Assembly (NCBI GenBank): GCA_028280515.1
Contig: JANQLP010000077.1
Coordinates: 1-64,000, forward strand
Direction: 5' to 3'
DNA: 64,000 nucleotides
DNA from: Hyphomicrobiales bacterium
Lineage (GTDB): Bacteria > Pseudomonadota > Alphaproteobacteria > Rhizobiales > Methyloligellaceae
Positions 35,060 through 43,398 of the stretch are shown piece after piece. Below the pieces are notes generated by a model that ran no database searches, was not told the DNA's origin, and saw only the letters and a program-made list of their open reading frames with translations. Made by a program: the position numbers and the translations under genes. The number at the start of each line of letters is the position of its first letter. The first letter of the stretch is position 1.

Positions 35060-35994
35060 CTGTCCACGGCAAAACGCGACGCGAATTGACCGCTGGCGAG
35101 CGCAAGGGCGAGTACATTGCCGCGCCCGATCTGCCGGACGTGTTTCCGCCGCAGCGTCGTGTCGGGCCTCTTACCGGCTTGCTCCGGAGGAACAAGGGTG
35201 TCGCGCTTGGGCTTGTCATTACGGCGACCATGAGCCTTTTGGCGGTCTTTGCGCCGCTGATCGCCCAGTTCGATCCGGCGGCGATTTCGCCAATGACCCG
35301 CCTGAAGCCGCCCAGCTCCGCGCATTTTTTCGGCACCGACATGCTGGGACGGGATATTTTCTCGCGTGTTCTGTACGGTGCCCGGGTGTCACTCACCGTC
35401 GGGTTCGTTGTGGCGCTTCTCTCCTCCGTTATCGGATTGGTCATCGGTCTGGTGTCCGGATATTTCCGGCTCCTCGACGGCGTCATCATGCGCGTCATGG
35501 ACGGGCTGATGTCGATTCCCGGCATACTCCTCGCGATCGCCATGATGGCGTTGGTAGGCGGCTCCCTGCTAACGGTGATTGTCGCAATCACGGTCGTCGA
35601 GATACCCCGTGTCGCGCGTCTGGTCCGCGGGGTCGTGCTCAGCATTCGCGAGCAGGCATATGTCGAAGCGGCGATTGCGGTCGGTTCATCATCCGGCAAG
35701 ATCCTGCTGCGCCACGTTCTGCCGAACACGATGGCGCCGTTGCTCGTTCAAGCCACCTATGTCTGTGCCGCGGCGATGGTGCTTGAATCGATCCTGTCTT
35801 TCATCGGTGCGGGAATCCCGCCGAGTGTGCCGTCCTGGGGAAACATCATGGCCGACGGTCGCACGCTCTGGCAGATCAAGCCGACCATGATTTTCATTCC
35901 CGCCCTCTGCCTTTCAATCACGATACTCGCGATCAATCTGATCGGTGACGGGCTCCGTGACGAACTGGATCCGCGAATGGCAAAGAAGGTCTGA
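35056..35994 (+). CDS. peptide/nickel-type ABC transporter permease (DppC family)
   Basis: This 312-residue partner permease starts at a TTG that overlaps the stop of the preceding gene (TTGA). It has the cytoplasmic N-terminal segment usual for DppC, then HFFGTDMLGRDIFSRVLYGARVSL (about 95-118) and the EAA loop REQAYVEAAIAVGSSSGKILLRHVLPNTMAPLLVQ (about 199-233). ESILSFIGAGIPPSVPSWGNIMADG is a strong DppC signature. It makes a heterodimeric channel with the upstream permease. Confidence 0.92.
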   Translation: MTVHGKTRRELTAGERKGEYIAAPDLPDVFPPQRRVGPLTGLLRRNKGVALGLVITATMSLLAVFAPLIAQFDPAAISPMTRLKPPSSAHFFGTDMLGRDIFSRVLYGARVSLTVGFVVALLSSVIGLVIGLVSGYFRLLDGVIMRVMDGLMSIPGILLAIAMMALVGGSLLTVIVAITVVEIPRVARLVRGVVLSIREQAYVEAAIAVGSSSGKILLRHVLPNTMAPLLVQATYVCAAAMVLESILSFIGAGIPPSVPSWGNIMADGRTLWQIKPTMIFIPALCLSITILAINLIGDGLRDELDPRMAKKV

Positions 35995-35996
35995 CG

Positions 35997-36989
35997 ATGG
36001 CGCTCTTGGAGATCGAGGAGCTGCAGGTCCATTTCCGCACCCCTGCCGGAATCAACCGCGCCGTTGACGGCGTGTCGTTTGAGGTCGATGCGGGTGAGAC
36101 GGTCGCCATCGTCGGGGAATCCGGTTCGGGCAAATCGGTAACATCGATGTCCATCCTCGGGCTTCTCCCGGAACACAATACGGGGATTGCAGGTTCAATC
36201 CGGTTCGACGGGCGATCCCTGAGAGACTTGTCCGAACGTGAGATGCGAAAACTCAGAGGCGACGAGATCAGCATGATCTTCCAGGAGCCGATGACCGCGC
36301 TGAACCCGGTGCTTTCCGTCGGCAAGCAATTGTCTGAAGCACTCATTCTGCATCGCGAGATGACCCGGCCACAGGCGCTGGATCGCGCGGAATACATGCT
36401 TGAAAGCGTCGGGATCGCCGAGCCTCGGAGACGACTGGGCGAATATCCCTATCAGCTCTCGGGCGGAATGCGCCAACGCGTCATGATCGCAATGGCTCTC
36501 GCGTGCGCGCCGCGGCTTTTGATTGCGGATGAACCGACAACCGCGTTGGATGTGACCATACAGGCTCAGATACTACGCCTCATCGTCGAACTGAAGGAGG
36601 AGTTCGGAACGGCGATCATATTCGTAACCCATGATCTGGGCGTCGTCGCGGAGATCGCCGACCGCGTCGTCGTAATGTATGCGGGTCATAAGCTGGAAGA
36701 AGCGCCGGTTCGGGACCTTTTCGCAAACCCGCGCCATCCGTATACGGCCGGGTTGATCGGCGCCATGCCCGTTCTTGGAACGTCGTTGAACGATCATGAT
36801 TGGCGCCTGGCCGAAATTCCCGGCCAGGTGCCAAGCACGATGCAGAAGTTCACGGATTGCGTTTTCGCGAACCGTTGCGGCTCGGCCCGGAACGTTTGCC
36901 GAGAAGTGAAGCCGGGGTTGCGGGACGATGAGGTCGGGCACTCCTTTGCATGCCATTTTCCCGAGCCGAGAGGAGATGCCCGTGCCTGA
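35997..36989 (+). CDS. peptide/nickel-type ABC transporter ATP-binding protein (DppD family)
   Basis: This 330-residue ATPase has Walker [10 protein letters not shown] (about 38-46), [19 protein letters not shown] (about 150-168) and [14 protein letters not shown]. The C-terminal oligopeptide domain carries the four-cysteine segment [17 protein letters not shown] plus a later CHF, which in DppD-type subunits binds a [4Fe-4S] cluster. Its 3' end overlaps the next ATPase gene by 14 bp. Confidence 0.93.
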   Translation: MALLEIEELQVHFRTPAGINRAVDGVSFEVDAGETVAIVGESGSGKSVTSMSILGLLPEHNTGIAGSIRFDGRSLRDLSEREMRKLRGDEISMIFQEPMTALNPVLSVGKQLSEALILHREMTRPQALDRAEYMLESVGIAEPRRRLGEYPYQLSGGMRQRVMIAMALACAPRLLIADEPTTALDVTIQAQILRLIVELKEEFGTAIIFVTHDLGVVAEIADRVVVMYAGHKLEEAPVRDLFANPRHPYTAGLIGAMPVLGTSLNDHDWRLAEIPGQVPSTMQKFTDCVFANRCGSARNVCREVKPGLRDDEVGHSFACHFPEPRGDARA

Positions 36990-37995
36990 GAACCTCCTTT
37001 CCGTCAACGGTCTACAAAAGCGTTTCGATGTCGGAGGCGGCTTTTTCGGCTGGGGCAAGACCGGCATCGATGCGGTGTCGGGTGTTTCGTTCGACGTCGC
37101 CAGGGGGGAGACGCTGGCTATCGTCGGTGAGTCCGGATGCGGCAAGTCGACAGTGGGGCGGTGCATTCTAAGCCTCGTCAAACCGACTGACGGCAAGATC
37201 TATCTCGAAGGCCACCGCATCGACAGTCTTTCGACAAACGAGATTCGCGATTTGCGCCGCAGTATCCAGATTGTTTTTCAGGACCCCTTCAGCAGCCTCA
37301 ATCCAAGACAAAGGGTAGGCGATGCGATCGCTGAGCCTCTGACCAACTTCGGCCTCTCAGCCTCTAGGTCCGAACTCACGGAGAAAGTGAACGACCTTCT
37401 TCAACTTGTCGGGCTGCCGCAGGAGTGCGCCGACCGTTGGCCACACGAATTCAGTGGCGGTCAGCGTCAGCGGATCGGCATCGCGCGCGCGCTTGCCAGT
37501 TCACCGAAGGTCATAATCTGCGACGAGGCGGTTTCGGCTCTGGATGTGTCGGTCAAGGCGCAGATCATCAACTTGCTTCGGGACCTGCAGGAAAAGACCG
37601 ACGTCGCGTTCGTCTTCATATCTCATGACCTGGCGATCGTTGAGAACATCGCGCACCGCGTCGCCGTCATGTATCTCGGCAAGATCGTGGAACTGGCGCC
37701 GACCAAAGAGATCATCTTTTCCCCGGCGCATCCGTATACACGGGCATTGCTGTCTGCGGTGCCAATTGCCGACCCGACCCGGCGGCGCGTCAGGGAGGTG
37801 ATCAAGGGGGAGATTCCGAGCCCGGCAAATCCGCCCACCGGGTGCCGGTTTCACACGCGCTGTCCCTATGCATATGACCGCTGCCGGACCGAGGAGCCGA
37901 AACTGAAGGATCGCGACTCCGGGCGCGCCGTGGCATGCCATTTGACCGAACTGCCCGCCGATGAAGGTGCGATCATCGCTGACGCGGGGCGTTAG
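36976..37995 (+). CDS. peptide/nickel-type ABC transporter ATP-binding protein (DppF family)
   Basis: Translation probably starts at ATG 36976, directly after GAGAGGAG inside the end of the preceding gene, giving 339 residues. Walker A is GESGCGKST, the signature HEFSGGQRQRIGIARAL and Walker B VIICDEAVSALDVS (DEA rather than the common DEP). The C-terminal oligo_HPY region has PTGCRFHTRCPYAYDRC and a final ACHL. With the DppD-like subunit it energises import of a peptide-like or other dipeptide-sized compound. Confidence 0.92.
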   Translation: MPVPENLLSVNGLQKRFDVGGGFFGWGKTGIDAVSGVSFDVARGETLAIVGESGCGKSTVGRCILSLVKPTDGKIYLEGHRIDSLSTNEIRDLRRSIQIVFQDPFSSLNPRQRVGDAIAEPLTNFGLSASRSELTEKVNDLLQLVGLPQECADRWPHEFSGGQRQRIGIARALASSPKVIICDEAVSALDVSVKAQIINLLRDLQEKTDVAFVFISHDLAIVENIAHRVAVMYLGKIVELAPTKEIIFSPAHPYTRALLSAVPIADPTRRRVREVIKGEIPSPANPPTGCRFHTRCPYAYDRCRTEEPKLKDRDSGRAVACHLTELPADEGAIIADAGR

Positions 37996-38041
37996 ACGAG
38001 TAACGGGGACAAAAAAGGCTCCAAACAAAATGAGGGAACAA

Positions 38042-38875
38042 ATGGAATCGAAGTGGCCAGAGGGGGCACGCTGTCTCGTCAACATAACAGTTGATTTCGA
38101 CGGCCTTTCGAATGAGACCGGTAAGAAACTCCTGCCCATCGGGAAGTACTCTCATGGCCGCTACTCGGCCAAACGTGGCGTTCCGAGGTTTCTTGAGATT
38201 TTCGCGCGTCACAACGTACCTGTAACCTTCTTCGTTCCCGGTTACGATGCGGAGTGCTTTCCGGAGTCGGTTCGTTCCATTGCCGCTGCCGGCCATGAGA
38301 TCGGTGCCCATGGCTATCTTCACGAGGCGTTCGATCTCGGAGATGAGGAGCCGTTCTATCTGCGCAAGACGCATCAGATATTGTCGGACCTGCTGGATAC
38401 GCCGCCGGTCGGTTGGCGAAATCCGGGCGGGGGCAAATCGGATCAGACGGTCCGCGTTCTCAGGGAACTTGGCTATATCTACGATTCCAGTGAGAAGGCG
38501 GCTGACTGGCCATACTTCCAGATGGTCGGTGGAGAGCGTCTGACCGACTTTGTCAATCTTCCCGACAACACGTCCAGCTTGGACGATGCGCCTTTCTACC
38601 GGGACAGCATGACGCCGCCTTCTGAAGTGCTCGCGCAGTGGAAAGCCGAGTTCGACACCGCATACGCGGAAGGCGGGTACTATGATCTGATTGTCCATCC
38701 GCGCAGTGGGTTTGGCTCCGGCGGACCGGCCCGGGCAGAAGCCCTCGAAGACTTGATCATCTACATAAAGCGATTTCCAGGCGTGCTGATGCAAAGGCAG
38801 GTCGATACCGCGCGCTGGTGCCTGAAGAACCCTGAAGACTGGCCCGAACGGACCCATCCATGGAGCGCGCAATGA
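38042..38875 (+). CDS. polysaccharide deacetylase (NodB-fold) family protein, metal site intact
   Basis: This 277-residue single-domain NodB-fold hydrolase uses ATG 38042, preceded by GAGGG. The catalytic/metal residues are present: D18 and D20 in ITVDFDG, H90 and H94 in GAHGYLHE, the RNPGG motif near 126-130, and IVHPRSGFG near the C-terminus. Proteins of this type include PuuE-like allantoinases and other amidohydrolytic enzymes that cleave C-N bonds rather than chitin-like sugars. No signal peptide is present, so it acts in the cytoplasm, probably on the compound imported by the upstream ABC system. Its end overlaps the next gene (ATGA). Confidence 0.88.
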   Translation: MESKWPEGARCLVNITVDFDGLSNETGKKLLPIGKYSHGRYSAKRGVPRFLEIFARHNVPVTFFVPGYDAECFPESVRSIAAAGHEIGAHGYLHEAFDLGDEEPFYLRKTHQILSDLLDTPPVGWRNPGGGKSDQTVRVLRELGYIYDSSEKAADWPYFQMVGGERLTDFVNLPDNTSSLDDAPFYRDSMTPPSEVLAQWKAEFDTAYAEGGYYDLIVHPRSGFGSGGPARAEALEDLIIYIKRFPGVLMQRQVDTARWCLKNPEDWPERTHPWSAQ

Positions 38876-39672
38876 ACAGCAGCATCGAACGTGCAACAGG
38901 CGGTGCAATGTCGATCACCGTCAATGTTCACGGTGCCTCGGTCGAACTCAGAAGCGTCGGTGAGGAACGGCTTGTCGGCCGCTATGCGTACGGAAACTAC
39001 ATGCCAAACGGCGTCGATCGCCTGTTGCGGCTTTTCGATAGTCTCAGGATTCCCGCGACCTTTTTTGTGCCGGGACTGGAGGCGGAACGCCATCCTGAAC
39101 TGATCAGAGAAATCCACGCCGCGGGTCACGAGGTCGCTGCCAACGGGTACGCCCTTGAGGACCACTCGGCGCTCGGCGACAGCGAACCTGACATCCTCAG
39201 GAAAGCGCACGACACTCTTTCGGATTGTCTGGGAGTTGCGCCCGTCGGGTGGCGCGCACCTGACGGTCTGATGTCTGAGAAGACGATCTCGCATCTTTCC
39301 GCCCTTGGCTATTTGTACGACAGCAGCTTTCAGGACGACGACTTCCCTTACGAACTCGATGCGGACGGAGGAACGGGCATGATCGAGATCCCGCAGAATC
39401 CGACGCTCCTTGACGAGAACCTTTTCTCCATCAAACAGCCGGATGCGCGCGTACAGAAGAACTGGATCGAGGAATTCGACGGTCTCAACAGCGTGGGCGC
39501 ATTTATCTGCATGACCGTCCATCCCCGTCAGGATTACGGAGTCGGGCGCGCACCGAGAATGGTCAAGCTGGAAGAGTTCCTGCGGCGGACGCAATACAGT
39601 CCGCGCCCGGTTGTATTCAAGACATGCGCACAAGTCGCCAAGCTGGCATTGGCAGAGAAAGCCGCTGCCTGA
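38872..39672 (+). CDS. polysaccharide deacetylase paralogue lacking metal-binding residues
   Basis: This 266-residue paralogue of the preceding gene starts at the ATG overlapping its stop. The fold motifs TFFVPGLEAERHPELIREIHAAGHEV, GWRAPDGLMSE and MTVHPRQDYG are kept, but the metal site is gone. The position of the first aspartate pair reads TVNVHG (N18, H20), and the HGYLH motif reads NGYALE (N91, L95). It is therefore probably a pseudoenzyme, perhaps a structural or regulatory partner of the active paralogue, or an enzyme with changed chemistry. The reading frame is intact over the usual length, which argues against simple decay. Confidence 0.85.
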   Translation: MNSSIERATGGAMSITVNVHGASVELRSVGEERLVGRYAYGNYMPNGVDRLLRLFDSLRIPATFFVPGLEAERHPELIREIHAAGHEVAANGYALEDHSALGDSEPDILRKAHDTLSDCLGVAPVGWRAPDGLMSEKTISHLSALGYLYDSSFQDDDFPYELDADGGTGMIEIPQNPTLLDENLFSIKQPDARVQKNWIEEFDGLNSVGAFICMTVHPRQDYGVGRAPRMVKLEEFLRRTQYSPRPVVFKTCAQVAKLALAEKAAA

Positions 39673-39685
39673 AGGTGTTGACCCT

Positions 39686-40735
39686 GTGACGAAACCGCCT
39701 TTGGCCGACTCGACGATCCTGATCTGCGGGGCGGGTGCAATAGGGGGAACGGTTGCCGCTTTTCTCAAAAGGGCCGGTTACGATGTCGTCGCTGTTGACG
39801 CGGCTGAAGAGCATGTGGCGGCGATCCGGTCAGATGGCCTTAGGATCGAGGGGCCGGTTTCGTCATTCACGGTGGCGTGCGATGCCGTCACGCCGGATCG
39901 GTTGCGTGGGGAGTTCGATCTCGTTCTCCTTGCGGTCAAGGCGCAACATACCCGGAATGCCGTGAAGACGTTGGCGCCACACTTGGCGCCGGATGGCGTC
40001 ATCGTCTCGGTACAGAACGGACTCAACGAGACGGTGATCGCAGAGATCGTTGGCCGTGACCGAACCATGGGATGTTTCGTCAACTTTGGTGCCGATTACC
40101 TGGCGCCCGGCAAGATCGAGTATGGCGGGCGTGGTGCGTTCGTCCTCGGCGAGATCGACGGGCGCATGACGGATCGCCTGAACCGGGTCCATGAGATCGT
40201 TCTCAGCTTCGAACCGGACGCCATCGTCACTGACAATATCTTCGGCTACCTGTGGAGCAAGATGGCCTTCTTTGCCCTCCTGATCTCGCAAACCCTGTCG
40301 AATGTCCCGACTGAGGAATTCCTCGATGATCCGAAGTTCCGACCTCTTCTCCATCGGATCGTCGGCGAGGTTGCCCGGGTTGCAAACGCCGAGGGGATCG
40401 AACTGATGAGCTACCAAGGGTTCGACGCCTCGAGTTTCCTTACCGCCAATGCCGCGACCATGAATGCGACAATCGATGCCTATGCCGATGCTCGACGAGG
40501 CTCCGCCAAGCTCCATAGCGGCATTTGGCGCGACATTGCGGTGCGGAAGCGACCAACCGAGGTTGGCGCCCAAATTGCGCCGATCATTGATGCGGCGCGG
40601 CGGCATGGCATCGACACCCCCGTGTTCGAGCGCGCAATTGAGTTAATCGCGGACGTCGAGGCAGGCCAGTTGGAACTAAGCAGTGCGCTAACCGAGGAGC
40701 TGCTTCAATTGGTCAGCCTGCCATCCCAGCGGTAG
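39686..40735 (+). CDS. ketopantoate reductase-like (PanE/ApbA family) dehydrogenase
   Basis: This NAD(P)-dependent reductase of 2-keto acids has 349 residues from GTG 39686, after AAGGTG. The N-terminal Rossmann fold has ILICGAGAIGGTVAAFLKRAGYDVVAVD (about 10-37), the adenine-binding loop AVKAQHT at about 92-98, and VSVQNGLNETVI with the family asparagine. The C-terminal ApbA_C helical domain includes WSKMAFFALLISQTLSN, where the catalytic lysine is expected, and KLHSGIWRDIAVRKRPTEV. In a catabolic cluster it more likely reduces or oxidises a pathway intermediate than makes pantoate. Confidence 0.85.
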   Translation: MTKPPLADSTILICGAGAIGGTVAAFLKRAGYDVVAVDAAEEHVAAIRSDGLRIEGPVSSFTVACDAVTPDRLRGEFDLVLLAVKAQHTRNAVKTLAPHLAPDGVIVSVQNGLNETVIAEIVGRDRTMGCFVNFGADYLAPGKIEYGGRGAFVLGEIDGRMTDRLNRVHEIVLSFEPDAIVTDNIFGYLWSKMAFFALLISQTLSNVPTEEFLDDPKFRPLLHRIVGEVARVANAEGIELMSYQGFDASSFLTANAATMNATIDAYADARRGSAKLHSGIWRDIAVRKRPTEVGAQIAPIIDAARRHGIDTPVFERAIELIADVEAGQLELSSALTEELLQLVSLPSQR

Positions 40736-40888
40736 GTATTCGGCCTTTGCGGGGGCAGCTCGGCCTTCGACGCGTTGAGTGACAAATTGTCATTCGGTCA
40801 TGCCGTCCTCGAAGTTGTTTGGCGGGCGGCGAAAGCTAGGCTGCGTGACATCAACTCGACCCTCCGGTGCGCGCCAAAGGAGACATGC

Positions 40889-42007
40889 GTGAGCTCGAAA
40901 CTCTTCTCGCCGTTTGCGATCCGCGGTGCGGCGTATGCGAACCGGATCGCCGTTTCGCCGATGGCGCAATACAAGGGAGACAATGGCTCGGCGACACGAT
41001 GGCACGATCAGCACCTAGGCTCGTTTGCGGCCTCCAATCCCGGCCTTGTGTTCTTCGAGTCGACATCTGTTGAACGCGAGGGGTGGGGTTCGCTCGACTG
41101 TCTCGCGCTGCACAGCGACGAACACGAAACAGCTATCCGCCAGGTCCTCGGCAATATCAGGACGTACTCCGAAACGCCTTTTGCCATTCAGTTCGGGCAT
41201 TCCGGACGCAAGGGATCGGGAAAGACGCCCGCCGGCGGGCGGGGACCATTGCCGGTTGAGGAGGGCGGCTGGCCTGTATGGGGGCCTTCTGAAATCGCTT
41301 ACGCGGACGGGCATCCCACGCCCGTAGCATTCGGCGATGATGACCTTGACCGCGTGCGCGAAAGCTACCGGCAGGCTGCGGAACGCGTGAACCGTCTCGA
41401 CCTGACCCTGGTGGAGCTCCACGGAGCGCATGGGTACCTTTTGCACACCTTTATGTCTCCGCTTTCAAATCAGCGCGCTGATGCGTATGGCGGCACGCTG
41501 AAAAAACGGACCGCGTTCGTTGCCGAAATCGTCGAAATCGTTCGGCGGGAATTACATGACGATCGCGTCCTCGGCATTCGCCTGAACGCGCACGACTATG
41601 TCGGCGAGGGAACGACCTTCGAAGACACCATTGAGATCGTGAAGATTCTGCAGGATGCAGGATTGGATTACGTGTGTGTCTCGGCAGGTGCGATCACGAA
41701 CGAGGCGAAGATCGAGCAGTCACCCGGCTATCTCGTTCCATTTGCTTCCAAGCTGAAGAAGGCAACCAACATCCACGCTTTCGTCACAGGGATGATTATC
41801 CAGCCGCATCAAGCGGAGGAGGTCATCGCGGACGGGCACGCCGATATGGTCGAGATCGCACGCGGATTTCTCGATGACCCCCGCTGGGTATGGCATGCCG
41901 CAGAGGCCCTCGGTGTCGAGCTGGACTTCATGATGCAGTACTGGATGGCGAAACCCGGACGTTGGCCCGGTGCGCGCATTATTCGCGGCACTGTGGCGGC
42001 GGAATGA
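40889..42007 (+). CDS. NADH:flavin oxidoreductase, old yellow enzyme family (YqjM-like)
   Basis: This FMN-dependent ene-reductase/dehydrogenase barrel has 372 residues if it starts at GTG 40889, seven bases after AAGGAG. A longer TTG frame from 40775 would add residues unlike the family. Typical motifs are NRIAVSPMAQYKGDNG (about 20-35), IQFGHSGRKGS, ELHGAHGYLLHTFMSPLSNQRADAYGG (substrate histidine and FMN-binding region, about 171-197) and DMVEIARGFLDDP. Likely role: reduction or dehydrogenation of an alpha,beta-unsaturated carbonyl intermediate. Confidence 0.88.
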   Translation: MSSKLFSPFAIRGAAYANRIAVSPMAQYKGDNGSATRWHDQHLGSFAASNPGLVFFESTSVEREGWGSLDCLALHSDEHETAIRQVLGNIRTYSETPFAIQFGHSGRKGSGKTPAGGRGPLPVEEGGWPVWGPSEIAYADGHPTPVAFGDDDLDRVRESYRQAAERVNRLDLTLVELHGAHGYLLHTFMSPLSNQRADAYGGTLKKRTAFVAEIVEIVRRELHDDRVLGIRLNAHDYVGEGTTFEDTIEIVKILQDAGLDYVCVSAGAITNEAKIEQSPGYLVPFASKLKKATNIHAFVTGMIIQPHQAEEVIADGHADMVEIARGFLDDPRWVWHAAEALGVELDFMMQYWMAKPGRWPGARIIRGTVAAE

Positions 42008-42038
42008 TCCTGGCTCGGAGCGTTAACAGGAGATCGAT

Positions 42039-43241
42039 ATGACAGTCGAGCCAGTTCCCCAGGGGGTGCCGAGCACACACGAAAACCCCTACGAAAAGGA
42101 AAACATGCTCGATCCGTTTCCGCTGTATGAGCGCATGCGGGCGCGCGAGCCGGTTCTGTGGCTTGAGGAAGTGGGCGTGTGGGCGGCGTTCATGGACGAT
42201 GCGTGCCGTGAGGTCGTGAACGACTGGAAGCGCTTCGGAAGCGCCGGCGGTGGGGGCGTTGCAAACTACTATAGGGAAAAGCCGTGGCGCGAACCGAGCG
42301 TGATTTTTGAGGCTGATCCGCCTGACCATACGCGCACCCGGCAGGTGCTGAGCCGGATCCTGTCTCCGGGAACGGTACGGGCCCTGACTGATCAGGCGCG
42401 CGAACTCGCCAAGGAATGTGTCACCAGGGCCATGAAGATGGACCGATTCGACGTTGTCGCGGATCTGGCGAAACCCTTTGTCATGAGGGTTGTGCCGGAT
42501 GCGGTCGGCCTGCCGGAAGAGAACCGGGAAAACCTGCTGCTTTACAACAAGTACCTCATCAAAGGCCGCACATACGGCCGTCATAACCCGTGGACCGAGG
42601 AGGAGCTTGAAGAATCCGAGCGGATCGTCGAGTGGGTGCGGGAGGTCTGTAAGCGCGAGTCAATCACCAGCGATGGGCTCGGTGCGCAGATATACGAAGC
42701 CGCGGACGCTGGAGACATCAGTGTTCACGAAGCGAATATGCTCATCCGGTCATTTCTCTCCGCCGGTACAGACACGACCTTTGGCGCCATCAGCAACGCT
42801 GTCCTTTTTTTGCTGCAGGACCCTTCCCAATGGGAAATGCTGCGCGCCGATCCTTCACTGTCACGAAACGCTTTCGATGAAGGGATTCGGTTTCGATCAC
42901 CCGCGCAGACCGTTGCCCGAAACACTCTTGAGGAAATGGAGTTCCACGGTGTCCAGATGGGCAAGTATGACAAGATCATTGCCTTTGTGGGGTCAGCCAA
43001 CCGGGACCCGAAGCGCTGGAAGGCTCCGGACAAGTTCGATATCCACCGCAAGGTCGTTGGTCATCTCGGGCTTGGCGGCGGTATCCACGGGTGTGTCGGA
43101 CAGATGATCGCCCGCATGGAAGGGGACTTGCTGATCGGCGAGCTGGCACGGCATGCTAAGATGATCGATCTCGCCGATGAACCCTTCCAGTGGTCTCAGT
43201 CGGGCCGAGCCGTCGGCAAACTGCCGGTCGTTGTCAGCTAG
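42039..43241 (+). CDS. cytochrome P450
   Basis: This 400-residue soluble bacterial P450 has I-helix AGTDTT at 242-247, K-helix EGIR near 280, and heme-binding loop LGGGIHGCVGQMIAR with Cys352 as the expected iron ligand. The almost invariant phenylalanine seven residues before the cysteine is leucine. Early segments DPFPLYERMRAREPVLWLEE and FEADPPDHTRTRQVLSRILSP are typical of class I bacterial P450s. Electrons should come through the [2Fe-2S] ferredoxin at 52604 and the FAD reductase at 46991 in the same island. The substrate is unknown; hydroxylation or O/N-dealkylation are the usual reactions. Confidence 0.93.
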   Translation: MTVEPVPQGVPSTHENPYEKENMLDPFPLYERMRAREPVLWLEEVGVWAAFMDDACREVVNDWKRFGSAGGGGVANYYREKPWREPSVIFEADPPDHTRTRQVLSRILSPGTVRALTDQARELAKECVTRAMKMDRFDVVADLAKPFVMRVVPDAVGLPEENRENLLLYNKYLIKGRTYGRHNPWTEEELEESERIVEWVREVCKRESITSDGLGAQIYEAADAGDISVHEANMLIRSFLSAGTDTTFGAISNAVLFLLQDPSQWEMLRADPSLSRNAFDEGIRFRSPAQTVARNTLEEMEFHGVQMGKYDKIIAFVGSANRDPKRWKAPDKFDIHRKVVGHLGLGGGIHGCVGQMIARMEGDLLIGELARHAKMIDLADEPFQWSQSGRAVGKLPVVVS

Positions 43242-43398
43242 AACCCAGATGGACGGTGTCGCCGTGCGCGTGCCATTGTAACCTTGCTTTTCTCAGGAGC
43301 GGCTTTCCCAAATCAGGCTGTTTCAGCGGCGCCCCATACAGTGACGTGCCGCGTCCTGATATTCACCTGCACCGCGGAGCGGATGGCCTGTACGAAAG

